Positions 17,444 through 25,304 are shown, counted from the first letter of the stretch. The stretch: 64,000 bases of DNA from JAMHWF01 sp035911095 (GCA_035911095.1 JAMHWF010000005.1:62001-126000), one strand, 5' to 3'. The notes: generated by a model not told the origin, from the letters alone. Translations and numbers: made by a program.

Positions 17444-18001
17444 TCAGCTCGGCTCGAGCGGCGGGTAGTCGCGCTCGGGGCCGGACGCGGGCTCGGCCGG
17501 CGGCGTGGCGCGCTGGGGTACCGGCAGGGCCCGGCGCTGCTCCTCGGTCAGCGCCAGCGTGCCGGCGTCGCGGCGGCTCTTGAAGGTGTCGATCGAGGCG
17601 ACGAAGTCCTCTTCGGAGGGCAGCTCGGGCGCGTCGATGCTCTTCAGGGCCTCGCCGTCGAAGCGCAGCACGATGACGCGCTCCTGCGTGGCGGCGCCTT
17701 GGCGGCGGATCGTGAAGACGTAATCCCAGCGCTCGGCGTGGAACGGGTCGACGAGCAGCGGCGAACCCATGACGTCGCGCACCTGCGTGCGGGACATGCC
17801 CACCTGCAAGAGCGCGAGCTGCTCGCGCGTCACCACATTGCCCTGCACGACCTCGACCCGGTACGGGGTCAGGCGGTCGAGCACGCCGACGGTGGTGGTG
17901 TTCGCGCAGGCGCCGAGCAGCAGGCCGACGGCGAGCGGCGCGACGAGGGCGGGGAGGCGGCGGGACAGGCCGCGCAGGGCCGGGGGCACGGGAAGGGGCA
18001 T
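17444..18001 (-). CDS. bamE: Outer-membrane assembly lipoprotein BamE (SmpA/OmlA)
   Basis: A 185-residue lipoprotein of the BAM complex. The signal LAVGLLLGAC ends in a lipobox with Cys near residue 29. The SmpA/OmlA core is clear: RVEVVQGNVVTREQLALLQVGMSRTQVRDVMGSPLLVDPFHAERWDYVF. The C-terminal 60 residues (after SIDTFK) are an extra Pro-rich tail beyond the usual domain. I chose the ATG at 18001 because it gives a normal signal peptide; the frame continues upstream to 18106 but that part would not fit a signal. It is divergent from fur; the 140 bases between (18002-18141) hold a TATGAT at 18067-18072 that could be a -10 for fur. Confidence 0.93.
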   Translation of the reverse strand: MPLPVPPALRGLSRRLPALVAPLAVGLLLGACANTTTVGVLDRLTPYRVEVVQGNVVTREQLALLQVGMSRTQVRDVMGSPLLVDPFHAERWDYVFTIRRQGAATQERVIVLRFDGEALKSIDAPELPSEEDFVASIDTFKSRRDAGTLALTEEQRRALPVPQRATPPAEPASGPERDYPPLEPS

Positions 18002-18141
18002 CGCTGTGGTCGAGGGCGCTGCCTCGCATGGCAAGGGGTCGAAAGACCCGGCGCGGGCAGGCTCGATATGATGCTGGATTCTAGCCCCGGCCCCTCTTGC
18101 GGCCACCGTCGTGACCCGGGCCGGTGCCCAGCGGAGTCTCC

Positions 18142-18570
18142 ATGTCCCACGCCGACGAACTGAAGAGCAGCGGGCTCAAGGCCACCCTGCCGCGCATCAA
18201 GATCCTCGAGATCTTCCAGACCTCGAAAGAGCGGCACATGACTGCCGAAGACGTGTTCAAGGCCCTGCTCACCGAGGGCTCGGACATCGGCCTGGCCACG
18301 GTGTACCGCGTGCTGATGCAGTTCGAGCAGGCCGGCATCCTCTCGCGCAACCACTTCGAGTCGGGCAAGTCGGTCTTCGAGCTCAACGAGGGCAAGCACC
18401 ACGACCACATGGTCTGCGTGGTCTGCGGCCGCGTGCAGGAGTTCTACGACCCCAGCATCGAGAAGCGCCAGCAACAGATCGCCGCCGAGCACGGCGCCGA
18501 GCTGCAGGACCATTCGCTCGCGCTGTACGTCGTCTGCGATCGCTGCCGCAAGCCGTCGCGCAACGGCTGA
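18142..18570 (+). CDS. fur: Ferric uptake regulator Fur
   Basis: A 142-residue metal-dependent repressor. The winged helix is in residues 1-80 (KATLPRIKILEIFQTSKERHMTAEDV, GLATVYRVLMQFEQAGIL). The dimer/metal part contains HHDHMVCVVCGRVQEFYD and ends with VVCDRC, so both CxxC pairs of structural-zinc Fur proteins are present. The ATG at 18142 is preceded by CGGAG; an ATG at 18124 lacks a site. It is divergent from bamE and converges on hprK with 19 bases between stops. I see no strong Fur box upstream, so autoregulation is not shown by the sequence. Confidence 0.95.
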   Translation: MSHADELKSSGLKATLPRIKILEIFQTSKERHMTAEDVFKALLTEGSDIGLATVYRVLMQFEQAGILSRNHFESGKSVFELNEGKHHDHMVCVVCGRVQEFYDPSIEKRQQQIAAEHGAELQDHSLALYVVCDRCRKPSRNG

Positions 18571-18589
18571 GAACCGCGCCGGGCGCGGC

Positions 18590-19558
18590 TCAGTCGCCGG
18601 ACTCGCGGCTCTCCAGCGCCCGGTGGTGGCGCTCGACGAACTCGCGGTAGGTGTCGATGCCGCGCAGCTGCAGGACGGTGTTGCGCACCGCCGCCTCGAC
18701 CAGCACCGCGAGGTTGCGCCCGGCGTCGACCGCGATCACCACCTTGCGCACCGGCACGTCGAGGATCTCCTCGTACAGCGGCTCGTAGGGCAGGCGCTCG
18801 AACTCGCGCTCCATCGTCTCCTGGCGCACCAGGTGGACGATCAGCTTCAGGCGCATCTTCCGGCGCACCGCGGTCTCGCCGAAGATCGCCTTGATGTCGA
18901 GCAGGCCGATGCCGCGCACCTCGAGCAGGTTGAGCAGCAGTTCGGGGCAGCGGCCGTCGAGCGCGGTTTGCGAGACGCGGAAGATGTCGACCGCGTCGTC
19001 GGCGACCAGCCCGTGGCCGCGCGAGATCAGCTCGAGGCCCAGCTCGCTCTTGCCGAGGCCGGATTCGCCGGTCAGCAGGACGCCCAGGCCGAGGATGTCC
19101 ATGAAGACGCCGTGACGGGTCGTGCGTTCCGCGAAGAGCTGCGCCAGGTAGGCGCGCACGACGTCGATCACGTGGCCTGCGGACTCGTCGGTGACGAAGA
19201 GCGGGATCTCGGCGCGCTCGCACATCGCGACCAGGCGGTCGGGCGGCAACTGGGCGTCGGCGACGATCAGCACCGGCGGCTCGAGCGTCACGATGCGCGA
19301 GATGCGGCGTTCCTGCACCTCGGGCGGCTCGCCGGAAGCGGCGCCGAGGTAGGCCACTTCGCGCGTGCCGACGATCTGCACGCGGTACGGGTGGATGTAG
19401 TTCAGGTAACCGACCAGGTCCGCCGAAGAGCGGGCGTTCCGCACCGCGGCCTCGTCGAAGCGACGCTCCGGGTGGGCATGACCCGCGATCCACTCCCAGT
19501 GCAGCGATTCGCGGTGGGCTTCGAACAGCGCCTCGGCGCTGATGACGGTCGGTTTCAC
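18590..19558 (-). CDS. hprK: HPr kinase/phosphorylase
   Basis: A 322-residue bifunctional enzyme that phosphorylates and dephosphorylates the regulatory Ser of HPr. The P-loop GESGLGKS is at residues 164-171, with RHGV just before it and LVADDAVDIF after it; the C-terminal signature VRGIGLLDIKAIFGETAV follows. In Proteobacteria HprK belongs to the nitrogen PTS and sits with ptsN. Here ptsN ends 59 bases upstream on the same strand. No HPr or EI gene is in the window. The usual Burkholderiales neighbour rapZ is not downstream; fur converges on it instead. Confidence 0.96.
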   Translation of the reverse strand: MKPTVISAEALFEAHRESLHWEWIAGHAHPERRFDEAAVRNARSSADLVGYLNYIHPYRVQIVGTREVAYLGAASGEPPEVQERRISRIVTLEPPVLIVADAQLPPDRLVAMCERAEIPLFVTDESAGHVIDVVRAYLAQLFAERTTRHGVFMDILGLGVLLTGESGLGKSELGLELISRGHGLVADDAVDIFRVSQTALDGRCPELLLNLLEVRGIGLLDIKAIFGETAVRRKMRLKLIVHLVRQETMEREFERLPYEPLYEEILDVPVRKVVIAVDAGRNLAVLVEAAVRNTVLQLRGIDTYREFVERHHRALESRESGD

Positions 19559-19617
19559 GGAGGGGCGGGCGGCAATGGCGCGCCCTCGGTACTACCGGGC
19601 GGGGCCGGGAGGCGGTC

Positions 19618-20088
19618 TCAGGCGACGGACTTGAGCGGCTCCCAGTCGGAGATCAGCTGGTGCAGGGTCGCGGCTTCGGGTTCGGTCTTCAATCGGCCGC
19701 GCAGCTCACGGTCCGAAAGCATCTCGGCGATCTCGGACAGGATCTCGAGGTGACGCTGCGTGGCGGCCTCGGGCACGAGCAGAAAGATCAGCAGCCCGAC
19801 CGGCTCGTCGTCCGGCGCGTCGAAGGGGATCGGCGTCTGCACCCGCACGACCGCGGCGAGCGGATTCTTCAGGCCCTTGATGCGCCCATGCGGGATCGCG
19901 ACACCGTGGCCCAGCCCGGTCGAGCCCAGGCGCTCGCGTGCGAACAGGTTGTCGGTCACGGTGGCGCGGGCGATCGCATGCTGGTTCTCGAACAGCAGGC
20001 CTGCGTGTTCGAACGCGCGCTTCTTGCTCGTGGCGTCCACGTTCACCAGCACGTTGCTGGCAGGAAGGATGGCGGCGAGTCTGTTCAT
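19618..20088 (-). CDS. ptsN: PTS IIA-Ntr regulatory protein
   Basis: A 156-residue EIIA of the nitrogen phosphotransferase system, a regulator of potassium, nitrogen and storage metabolism and not a sugar transporter. GLGHGVAIPHGRIKGL carries the phosphorylated His67; VRVQTPIPFDAPDDEPVGLLIFLLVPE is the typical second motif. The ATG at 20088 gives the standard MNRLAAILP start; the frame runs on to 20238 without a ribosome site. A perfect TATAAT on this strand at 20149-20154 and a terminator after hpf suggest that it has its own promoter. Confidence 0.95.
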   Translation of the reverse strand: MNRLAAILPASNVLVNVDATSKKRAFEHAGLLFENQHAIARATVTDNLFARERLGSTGLGHGVAIPHGRIKGLKNPLAAVVRVQTPIPFDAPDDEPVGLLIFLLVPEAATQRHLEILSEIAEMLSDRELRGRLKTEPEAATLHQLISDWEPLKSVA

Positions 20089-20148
20089 CGGGTCGGGGCG
20101 CCGTTTTCGGCTGGGGCCTGAGCGGACACCTTCGCAAACGAGTCGCAA

Positions 20149-20154
20149 ATTATA
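20149..20154 (-). promoter_or_regulatory. Candidate -10 box TATAAT upstream of ptsN
   Basis: On the minus strand these bases read TATAAT, the exact sigma-70 -10 consensus, inside a local AT-rich patch of otherwise GC-rich DNA. Transcription would begin near 20142, about 54 bases before the ptsN ATG. No good -35 hexamer is found at the standard spacing, so the promoter may depend on an activator or may be weak. Confidence 0.45.
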
Positions 20155-20214
20155 GGAACCGCTCCTGCGGGAGGCCCGGATGGGACGGCCGCCCATCCGG
20201 TGTTGCGGACTATA

Positions 20215-20229
20215 TGCTGCATTGCAGCA
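20215..20229. repeat. 15-base palindrome TGCTGC-ATT-GCAGCA
   Basis: A perfect inverted repeat with 6-base arms and a 3-base centre, between the hpf terminator and the ptsN promoter. Its core CTGC-N3-GCAG is the form reported for PhaR-type regulators of polyhydroxyalkanoate storage, but the match is short. A protein-binding site is the likeliest role; no long T tract follows, so it is less likely to be a terminator. Confidence 0.4.
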
Positions 20230-20240
20230 AAATGCCAACC

Positions 20241-20269
20241 CGAAAACGCGAAAGCGGCCGGAGCCGCTT
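20241..20269 (-). terminator. Rho-independent terminator after hpf
   Basis: On the minus strand AAGCGGC-TCCG-GCCGCTT forms a perfect 7-bp stem with a UUCG-like loop, followed by TCGCGTTTTC. It begins 11 bases after the hpf stop. It would separate hpf transcription from ptsN. Confidence 0.7.
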
Positions 20270-20279
20270 CGTGGTCTGG

Positions 20280-20621
20280 TCAGCTGGCGGCAACCGACAT
20301 CCGTTTCGCCGACACGTGGTGGTGATCCTGCACCTTGTCCTTGTGCTTGCAGACCTGACGGTCCACCTTGTCCATCAGCTGGTCGATCGCGGCGTACAGG
20401 TCTTCGTGCGCATGCTCGACAAAGATGTCCTTCCCCTTCACATGGATCGAGACCTCGGCCTTCTGGCGACGTTCCTTTTCCTTGAGCTTCTCGACCGAGA
20501 GCAGCACGTTGATGTCGACCACCTGGTCGAAGTGGCGCGTGATCCGGTCCAACTTTGTGAGCACATACTCACGCAGGGCCGGCGTCACTTCGAGGTGGTG
20601 TCCGCTGATCGTCAGATTCAT
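20280..20621 (-). CDS. hpf: Ribosome hibernation-promoting factor (HPF/YfiA family)
   Basis: A 113-residue short HPF that binds the 30S decoding region and promotes ribosome dimerisation in stationary phase. MNLTISGHHLEVTPALREYV is the family N-terminus; AEVSIHVKGKDIFVEHAHEDLYAAIDQLMDKVDRQ carries the conserved surface. The start at 20621 is supported by AAGGAAG seven bases upstream on the minus strand. The protein lacks the C-terminal dimerisation domain of long HPF. In many Proteobacteria hpf follows rpoN; here no rpoN is upstream. Confidence 0.94.
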   Translation of the reverse strand: MNLTISGHHLEVTPALREYVLTKLDRITRHFDQVVDINVLLSVEKLKEKERRQKAEVSIHVKGKDIFVEHAHEDLYAAIDQLMDKVDRQVCKHKDKVQDHHHVSAKRMSVAAS

Positions 20622-21011
20622 CAGGATCTTCCTTTCGGCAGGTTGCGGAGGGCGGCGAGCGCTTCCCAACAAGCCTCGCGCCGCGGGTACCGACGGGGTC
20701 GGCAAAACCAGTTTGCCCGCATCGGCCCCCAGTGACAAGCCGGTGACAGCGATCGCCGGACGCCTGCGCCGCGGGCCCGTGACGGACTCGGAAAGGGCCG
20801 GCGAAAGAGCTGCCGGAAGGGCCCGCCCGTCGCTCCGGACGCCGCTGCGCTGGGCCATAATCGACCGGTTTTGGCCTAGGAGACAACAGTCTTGGACCCG
20901 AGTCACCCCGTGTGATCTCCGTCCGCTCCGGCGCGCAGCGGGACGGCCGTCACACCGGTTCTTTCCGTTGCCCGATGCAGGCCCGCTATCGACCTGCCAC
21001 CGGAGTCAAGC
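20622..21011. other. 390-base divergent intergenic region, hpf / corA
   Basis: No gene is seen. It must hold the promoters of hpf (minus) and corA (plus). CATAAT at 20856-20861 on the plus strand is a fair -10 candidate about 150 bases before corA, without a clear -35. The short open frames that cross it are not convincing. The position where rpoN would be expected is empty. Confidence 0.5.
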
Positions 21012-21971
21012 ATGCTGAACGTGTTTACGCTGGCCCATGGCCGGCTGATCCAGGTCGAAATCGACAGCGCCGCGGCGCTCGCCGGCCTGCGGCCGATCTG
21101 GGTCGACCTCGAGACGCCCACGCCCGAGGAGAAAGGCTGGATCTCGGCGCGCTTCGGCATCACGATCTCGAACGACATCGTCGATGACGACCTCGAGGAA
21201 TCGGCGCGCTTCTACGAGGAAGACAACGGCGAGCTGCACATCCGCTCGGACTTCCTGATCGATGACGGCGAGACGCCTCGCAACGTGCGCGTCGCCTTCA
21301 TCCTGCACGACAACGTGCTGTTCTCGGTGCACGGCGAGGACCTGCCGGTGTTCCGCCTGCTGCGCATGCGCGCACGCCGCATCCCGGCGCTGATCGAGGA
21401 CGCGAAGGACGTGCTGCTCAAGCTCTACGACGCCGACGCCGAGTACAGCGCCGATGCGCTCGAGGGCATCTACGACAACCTCGAGCGCGTCAGCGCGCGC
21501 GTGCTGAAGGAGGACGTCGACGACGCCGCTGCCGGCGAGGCGCTGTCGGCGATCGCGCGCGAGGAGGACCTGAACGGGCGCATCCGGCGCAACGTGATGG
21601 ACACGCGGCGCGCGGTCAGCTTCATGATGCGCAGCCGCATGCTGAATGCCGAGCAGTTCGAGGAGGCGCGCCAGATCATGCGCGACATCGAATCGCTCGA
21701 CAGCCACACCGCGTTCCTGTTCGACAAGATCAACTTCCTGCTCGACGCGACGGTCGGCTTCATCAACATCAACCAGAACCGGATCATCAAGATCTTCTCG
21801 GTGGCCTCGGTCGCGCTGCTGCCGCCGACGCTGATCGCGAGCATCTACGGCATGAACTTCCGCGCGATGCCTGAGCTTGACTGGAGCCTGGGCTACCCGT
21901 TCGCGCTCGGCCTGATGCTCGTCAGCATCGTCACGCCGTTCTGGTTCTTCCGGCACAAGGGCTGGCTGTAG
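21012..21971 (+). CDS. corA: Magnesium/cobalt transporter CorA
   Basis: A 319-residue channel of the CorA family. A long cytoplasmic alpha/beta funnel is followed by two C-terminal TM helices (IIKIFSVASVALLPPTLIASIYGMNF and SLGYPFALGLMLVSIVTPFWFF). The selectivity motif YGMNF (GMN) lies between them, and the C-terminus is basic (FRHKGWL), as in the family. Length and start (MLNVFTLAHGRLIQVE) are typical of betaproteobacterial CorA. Monocistronic by position; 135 bases separate it from the next gene. Confidence 0.96.
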   Translation: MLNVFTLAHGRLIQVEIDSAAALAGLRPIWVDLETPTPEEKGWISARFGITISNDIVDDDLEESARFYEEDNGELHIRSDFLIDDGETPRNVRVAFILHDNVLFSVHGEDLPVFRLLRMRARRIPALIEDAKDVLLKLYDADAEYSADALEGIYDNLERVSARVLKEDVDDAAAGEALSAIAREEDLNGRIRRNVMDTRRAVSFMMRSRMLNAEQFEEARQIMRDIESLDSHTAFLFDKINFLLDATVGFININQNRIIKIFSVASVALLPPTLIASIYGMNFRAMPELDWSLGYPFALGLMLVSIVTPFWFFRHKGWL

Positions 21972-22106
21972 CAGCGCGCCGGATGGCCGGCGTCGTCGGC
22001 GCGCCGTGCCCGCAGGCCGGGCGCAGCGCCCGGGCCGGCGCGCGGGCTGTACGCTTGCGGGTTCCGCCGTCGATGCCCCGGGGCTCTGCAGAGCCCGTCC
22101 CTGCCC

Positions 22107-22799
22107 ATGTTCGGTCGTTCGAAACCCGTCGTCCTCCAGTCCTACAGCCGCCGGCGCGCGCGCTGGCAGTTGCCGAGCTGGCTGGTGTTGCTGCTGCTCG
22201 GCATCGCGCTCGGGGTCGGGGGTGTGATCCTGGTCCAGGAGCGCTACCTGCCGCCGCGCCTGTCGGCCCAGGCCTCGGACGACCTGCGCCGGGACTTCGA
22301 GACCGCCCGATCCGAGCGCGAGCGCTATGCGCAGGACCTGGCCGAGGCGACGCGCCAGCTGGAGGCGTCGCGCGCCGAGCAGCAGCGCCTGTCGGCCGAG
22401 CTGGGCACGAGCCGCGAGACGGCCGGCGCCTTGCGCGAGGACGTGCAGGCGATCATCGGCCAGCTGCCGCCCGACCCGCGCGGCACGCCCGTTGGGGTGC
22501 GCGCGGCGCGTCTGACGCTCGACGGCGGTGCGCTCGCCTACGACCTCCTGCTGACCCGCGAGCGCGCGACAGGTGCCGCATTCAACGGCGTGCTGCAGTT
22601 CGTTCTCGCTGGCGAGACGGGCCGGGGCGCGCGTTCGTCGATCGGCCTCGACCCGCTGCCGGTGAAGATCGAAGGCCACGAGAGCCTGCGCGGGCGCATC
22701 GAGCTGCCGGAAGGCTTCAAGCCGAGGCAGGCGACGATCAACGTGCTCGACAAGGTCGACGGCCGCACCTTCGGGCGCCGCGTGGTGTTCGTGCGCTGA
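22107..22799 (+). CDS. DUF6776-like membrane-anchored coiled-coil protein
   Basis: A 230-residue protein with a basic N-terminus, one TM helix (WLVLLLLGIALGVGGVIL, residues about 25-43), a coiled coil of about 75 residues (heptad-rich RRDFETARSERERYAQDLAEA and onward), and a C-terminal beta domain (YDLLLTRERATGAAFNGVLQ). This layout fits a Burkholderiales family listed as DUF6776; I give that name from memory of the pattern. Topology suggests a periplasmic beta domain held off the inner membrane by the coil. Function unknown. It ends at a clear terminator. Confidence 0.7.
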   Translation: MFGRSKPVVLQSYSRRRARWQLPSWLVLLLLGIALGVGGVILVQERYLPPRLSAQASDDLRRDFETARSERERYAQDLAEATRQLEASRAEQQRLSAELGTSRETAGALREDVQAIIGQLPPDPRGTPVGVRAARLTLDGGALAYDLLLTRERATGAAFNGVLQFVLAGETGRGARSSIGLDPLPVKIEGHESLRGRIELPEGFKPRQATINVLDKVDGRTFGRRVVFVR

Positions 22800-22825
22800 G
22801 CCGCGGCGCCTGCGCCCCGGAAACG

Positions 22826-22866
22826 ACGAACCCCGGCCGCCGCCTGGCGTGCCGGGGTTCGTTTCG
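22826..22866 (+). terminator. Rho-independent terminator-like hairpin
   Basis: CGAACCCCGGC (22827-22837) pairs perfectly with GCCGGGGTTCG (22851-22861), with a 13-base loop and TTTC just after. It starts 28 bases after the stop of the DUF6776-like gene. The T tract is short, but stem strength is high. Confidence 0.65.
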
Positions 22867-22892
22867 CATGAAGGTCGCTGCGCAGCGCCCGT

Positions 22893-22912
22893 GGGGAATG
22901 AGGGAGGGAGGG
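22893..22912 (+). other. Canonical G-quadruplex motif in a polypurine run
   Basis: The bases read GGGGAATGAGGGAGGGAGGG: four runs of at least three G with loops of 5, 1 and 1 bases. More GG repeats follow to about 22920. It lies in the 400-base gap between the DUF6776-like gene and the diiron gene, on the strand that would be the non-template strand for the latter. Confidence 0.6.
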
Positions 22913-23009
22913 AGGAGGAGGAGATCCCTTCCGGGGGTTCCGCCGGGGGTGCCGGCAGGCTGCGCAACGAGAAAACTGGTCGAGGATCCCACCCTTAACG
23001 GCCGGGGGC

Positions 23010-23023
23010 GTCATCCGGATGAC
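23010..23023. repeat. 14-base perfect palindrome GTCATCC/GGATGAC
   Basis: An uninterrupted inverted repeat about 175 bases upstream of the diiron gene, in a gap that contains no gene (22800-23199). It could be an operator for a dimeric regulator. TAGAAT at 23161-23166 is a possible -10 for the downstream gene. No factor can be named. Confidence 0.4.
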
Positions 23024-23199
23024 CGAATGCGCGTGGCGAATGCGGTTCTGAGGCCTCCGGCCGCGCGGAAGTTCCGTCGAAAAGGTGAAGCCATTCCGAT
23101 TCGCGGCCTCGAAGGGCTGCGTTCTCGACGGCCTTCGCCCGCCGTGTCACACCCCGCCCCTAGAATGCCCCGCGACTTCTCTCGAGGACCCAGACCGTG

Positions 23200-24075
23200 A
23201 TGCTCTACCCCGAACTCTTCAAACAGCTCGAGGCCGTGCGCTGGAACATGGACCGTGACATCCCGTGGGACCGCTTCGACGCCAGCCAGCTCAGCGAGGA
23301 GCAGGCCATGACGGTCAAGATGAACGCGATCACCGAGTGGGCCGCCCTGCCGGCCACCGAGATGTTCCTGCGCGACAACCGCCATGACAGCGACTTCAGC
23401 GCCTTCATGAGCGTCTGGTTCTTCGAGGAGCAAAAGCACTCGCTGGTGCTGATCGAGTACCTGAAACGCTTCCGCCCGGACCTCGCGCCGACCGAGGAAG
23501 AGCTGCACGAGGTGCGCTTCGAGTTCGACCCGGCGCCCGCGCTCGAGACGCTGATGCTGCATTTCTGCGGCGAGATCCGCCTCAACCACTGGTACCGCCG
23601 TGCCGCCGAATGGCACAGCGAACCGGTGATCAAGACCATCTACGAGACCCTCGCCCGCGACGAGGCGCGCCACGGCGGCGCCTACCTGCGCTACATGAAG
23701 CGGGCGCTCGCCAAGTTCGGCGACGAGGCGCGCGCTGCCTTCGCCAAGGTCGGCGTGCTGATGGCCAGCGCCCGCCGCACCGCGCAGGCCCTGCACCCCA
23801 CCAACCTGCACGTCAACCAGGCGCTCTTCCCGCGCGACACGGTGCAGTCGCGTCTGCCCGACCCGCAGTGGCTCGAGGAGTGGCTCGACAAGCAGATCCA
23901 GTTCGACGCCACCTGGGAGTCGAAGGTCGTGACCCGCATCCTCCACAACCTCGGCCTGCTGATGGAACGCAGCTTCGGCAGCGTCCAGGAGCTGAACCGC
24001 TTCCGCAAGGAAATGCTGCAGACGCTGGCGACGGCCGGCACGCCGGCGCCGGACCCGGCGGGCGCGGCCACCTGA
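23200..24075 (+). CDS. Ferritin-like diiron protein, acyl-ACP desaturase-related
   Basis: A helical protein of 291 residues. Two diiron motifs are visible: EEQKH (EExxH, in VWFFEEQKHSLVLIEYLKRF) and, about 85 residues later, DEARH (in ETLARDEARHGGAYLRYM). This spacing and form match the acyl-ACP desaturase / ferritin-like superfamily, where the pairs bind two irons. An upstream Glu (EWAALPATEMFL) could complete the site. The start may be ATG 23200 or the adjacent GTG 23197; GAGG lies just upstream. No signal peptide. It is followed after 16 bases by rfaE2. Substrate unknown: fatty-acid desaturation is one option, another oxidative reaction is possible. Confidence 0.8.
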   Translation: MLYPELFKQLEAVRWNMDRDIPWDRFDASQLSEEQAMTVKMNAITEWAALPATEMFLRDNRHDSDFSAFMSVWFFEEQKHSLVLIEYLKRFRPDLAPTEEELHEVRFEFDPAPALETLMLHFCGEIRLNHWYRRAAEWHSEPVIKTIYETLARDEARHGGAYLRYMKRALAKFGDEARAAFAKVGVLMASARRTAQALHPTNLHVNQALFPRDTVQSRLPDPQWLEEWLDKQIQFDATWESKVVTRILHNLGLLMERSFGSVQELNRFRKEMLQTLATAGTPAPDPAGAAT

Positions 24076-24091
24076 CCGGCTGCGCGACGGG

Positions 24092-24568
24092 ATGGGCCCG
24101 GCGTTTCTCGACAAGCTCGTCCCGCGGCGCGAGCTCGCTGGCCGTCTGGCCGCGCTGCCGGCGCCGGTGGTGTTCACGAACGGTGTCTTCGACATCCTGC
24201 ACCGCGGCCACGTCGTCTACCTGGCGCAGGCGCGTGCGCTCGGCGCGAGCCTCGTCATCGGACTCAACAGCGACGCCTCGGCACGCGGCCTCGGCAAGGG
24301 CCCCGATCGGCCGCTGAACGGCGAGGCCGATCGCGCCTGCGTGCTCGCCGCGCTGGAGAGCGTCAGCCTGGTCACGCTGTTCGACGAGGCGACGCCGGTG
24401 GCCCTGCTGCACGAGGTGCGCCCGGCGCTCTACGTCAAGGGCGGCGACTACGACATCGAGACGCTGGAAGAGACGCGTGTCGTGCGCGCCCATGGCGGCG
24501 ACGCCCGCGCGATCTCCTTCGTCGACGGCTACTCGACCACGGCCCTGGTGCGGCGCATCCGCCAGTGA
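24092..24568 (+). CDS. rfaE2: D-glycero-beta-D-manno-heptose 1-phosphate adenylyltransferase
   Basis: A 158-residue cytidylyltransferase-fold enzyme, equal to the C-terminal domain of HldE, which activates heptose phosphate for the LPS core. VFTNGVFDILHRGHVVYL carries the HxGH nucleotide motif (HRGH); VIGLNSDASARGLGKGPDRPLN and KGGDY follow. It stands alone without the kinase domain, as in many betaproteobacteria where rfaE1 is separate. The gap of 16 bases after the diiron gene suggests co-transcription, although the two have no evident link. Confidence 0.94.
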   Translation: MGPAFLDKLVPRRELAGRLAALPAPVVFTNGVFDILHRGHVVYLAQARALGASLVIGLNSDASARGLGKGPDRPLNGEADRACVLAALESVSLVTLFDEATPVALLHEVRPALYVKGGDYDIETLEETRVVRAHGGDARAISFVDGYSTTALVRRIRQ

Positions 24569-24638
24569 GGCGCGTGAGGCGCTGCCGGCGCTGCCGGCGG
24601 GCCGACCCGACGCCTCGGGCACAGGCCCGCGGGCCGGA

Positions 24639-25304
24639 TCAGGCTGGAGGCTTGCCGGCCCCGGGTCCGTCCGCGGCGCCGTGATCGCTGCCGACCGCGG
24701 CCCCGCTCTCCTCAATTCTCGCGGCTGCCGCCGAGGCGGGCGGGTCCGGCATCGACGACGCCCCAGCGGGCCTCGGCGCGGGCGGCGGCGCCACGCGGCC
24801 CTGCAGCACCTTCGACGGCCGCACCACCTCGCGTTCCAGCCAGAGGCGGAAGCGCCCGGCTTCCGCGCGGCTGTCGCGCGCCAGGTGGGTGTGCAGGGCC
24901 TCGGCCTCCAGGTGCGCGTGGCGGCGCAGGCCGAGTCGCTGCAGGCGCTCGCCGTAGAGCCGCGCGAGCGTCGCCTCGCTGGTGCCGGGTCCGAGCACGC
25001 GCTGCAGGTCGGCCACGCGCACCCAGCGGACGTGCCCTGCGTCCTCGACCACGTGCAGCCGCGTGCCGCGATAGACGTAGAACACGCCCTCGACGTCGGC
25101 GTAGGCGCTGCGTCGCAGCAGGTGCAGCAGGTCGCCGCCCAGCTCGATCAGCGGCTTCGTGAGCGCGGCGGCGAAAACCGCCGCCGACAGCGCCAGGCCG
25201 AGCGACCCCAGCCCCCATAGCGTCTCCAACCCCCACCACAGCGCGGCGGCCACCGTGAGGCACAGGGCCAGCCGCAGGACGAGGCGCAGCAGGAGCGAAT
25301 CCAT
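24639..25304 (-). CDS. Conserved hypothetical membrane protein, 221 aa
   Basis: Two hydrophobic segments at residues about 5-25 and 32-50 (LRLALCLTVAAALWWGLETLW, LALSAAVFAAALTKPLIEL) anchor a soluble region of about 120 residues (VFYVYRGTRLHVVEDAGHVRWVRVADLQRVLG...), then a Pro/Ala-rich tail of about 50 residues. No family is recognised. It is downstream of the rhombosortase on the same strand with a 102-base gap, so a functional link is possible but unproven. Confidence 0.6.
   Translation of the reverse strand: MDSLLLRLVLRLALCLTVAAALWWGLETLWGLGSLGLALSAAVFAAALTKPLIELGGDLLHLLRRSAYADVEGVFYVYRGTRLHVVEDAGHVRWVRVADLQRVLGPGTSEATLARLYGERLQRLGLRRHAHLEAEALHTHLARDSRAEAGRFRLWLEREVVRPSKVLQGRVAPPPAPRPAGASSMPDPPASAAAARIEESGAAVGSDHGAADGPGAGKPPA

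Noticed and set aside
18002..18141. Fur box for autoregulation of fur or bamE
   Set aside because: No stretch resembles GATAATGATAATCATTATC closely enough; only a TATGAT -10-like hexamer stands out.
20622..20660. Sigma-54 promoter upstream of hpf
   Set aside because: GGCAGGTTGCGG looks partly like the -24/-12 pattern but the spacing and the GG/GC dinucleotides do not fit.
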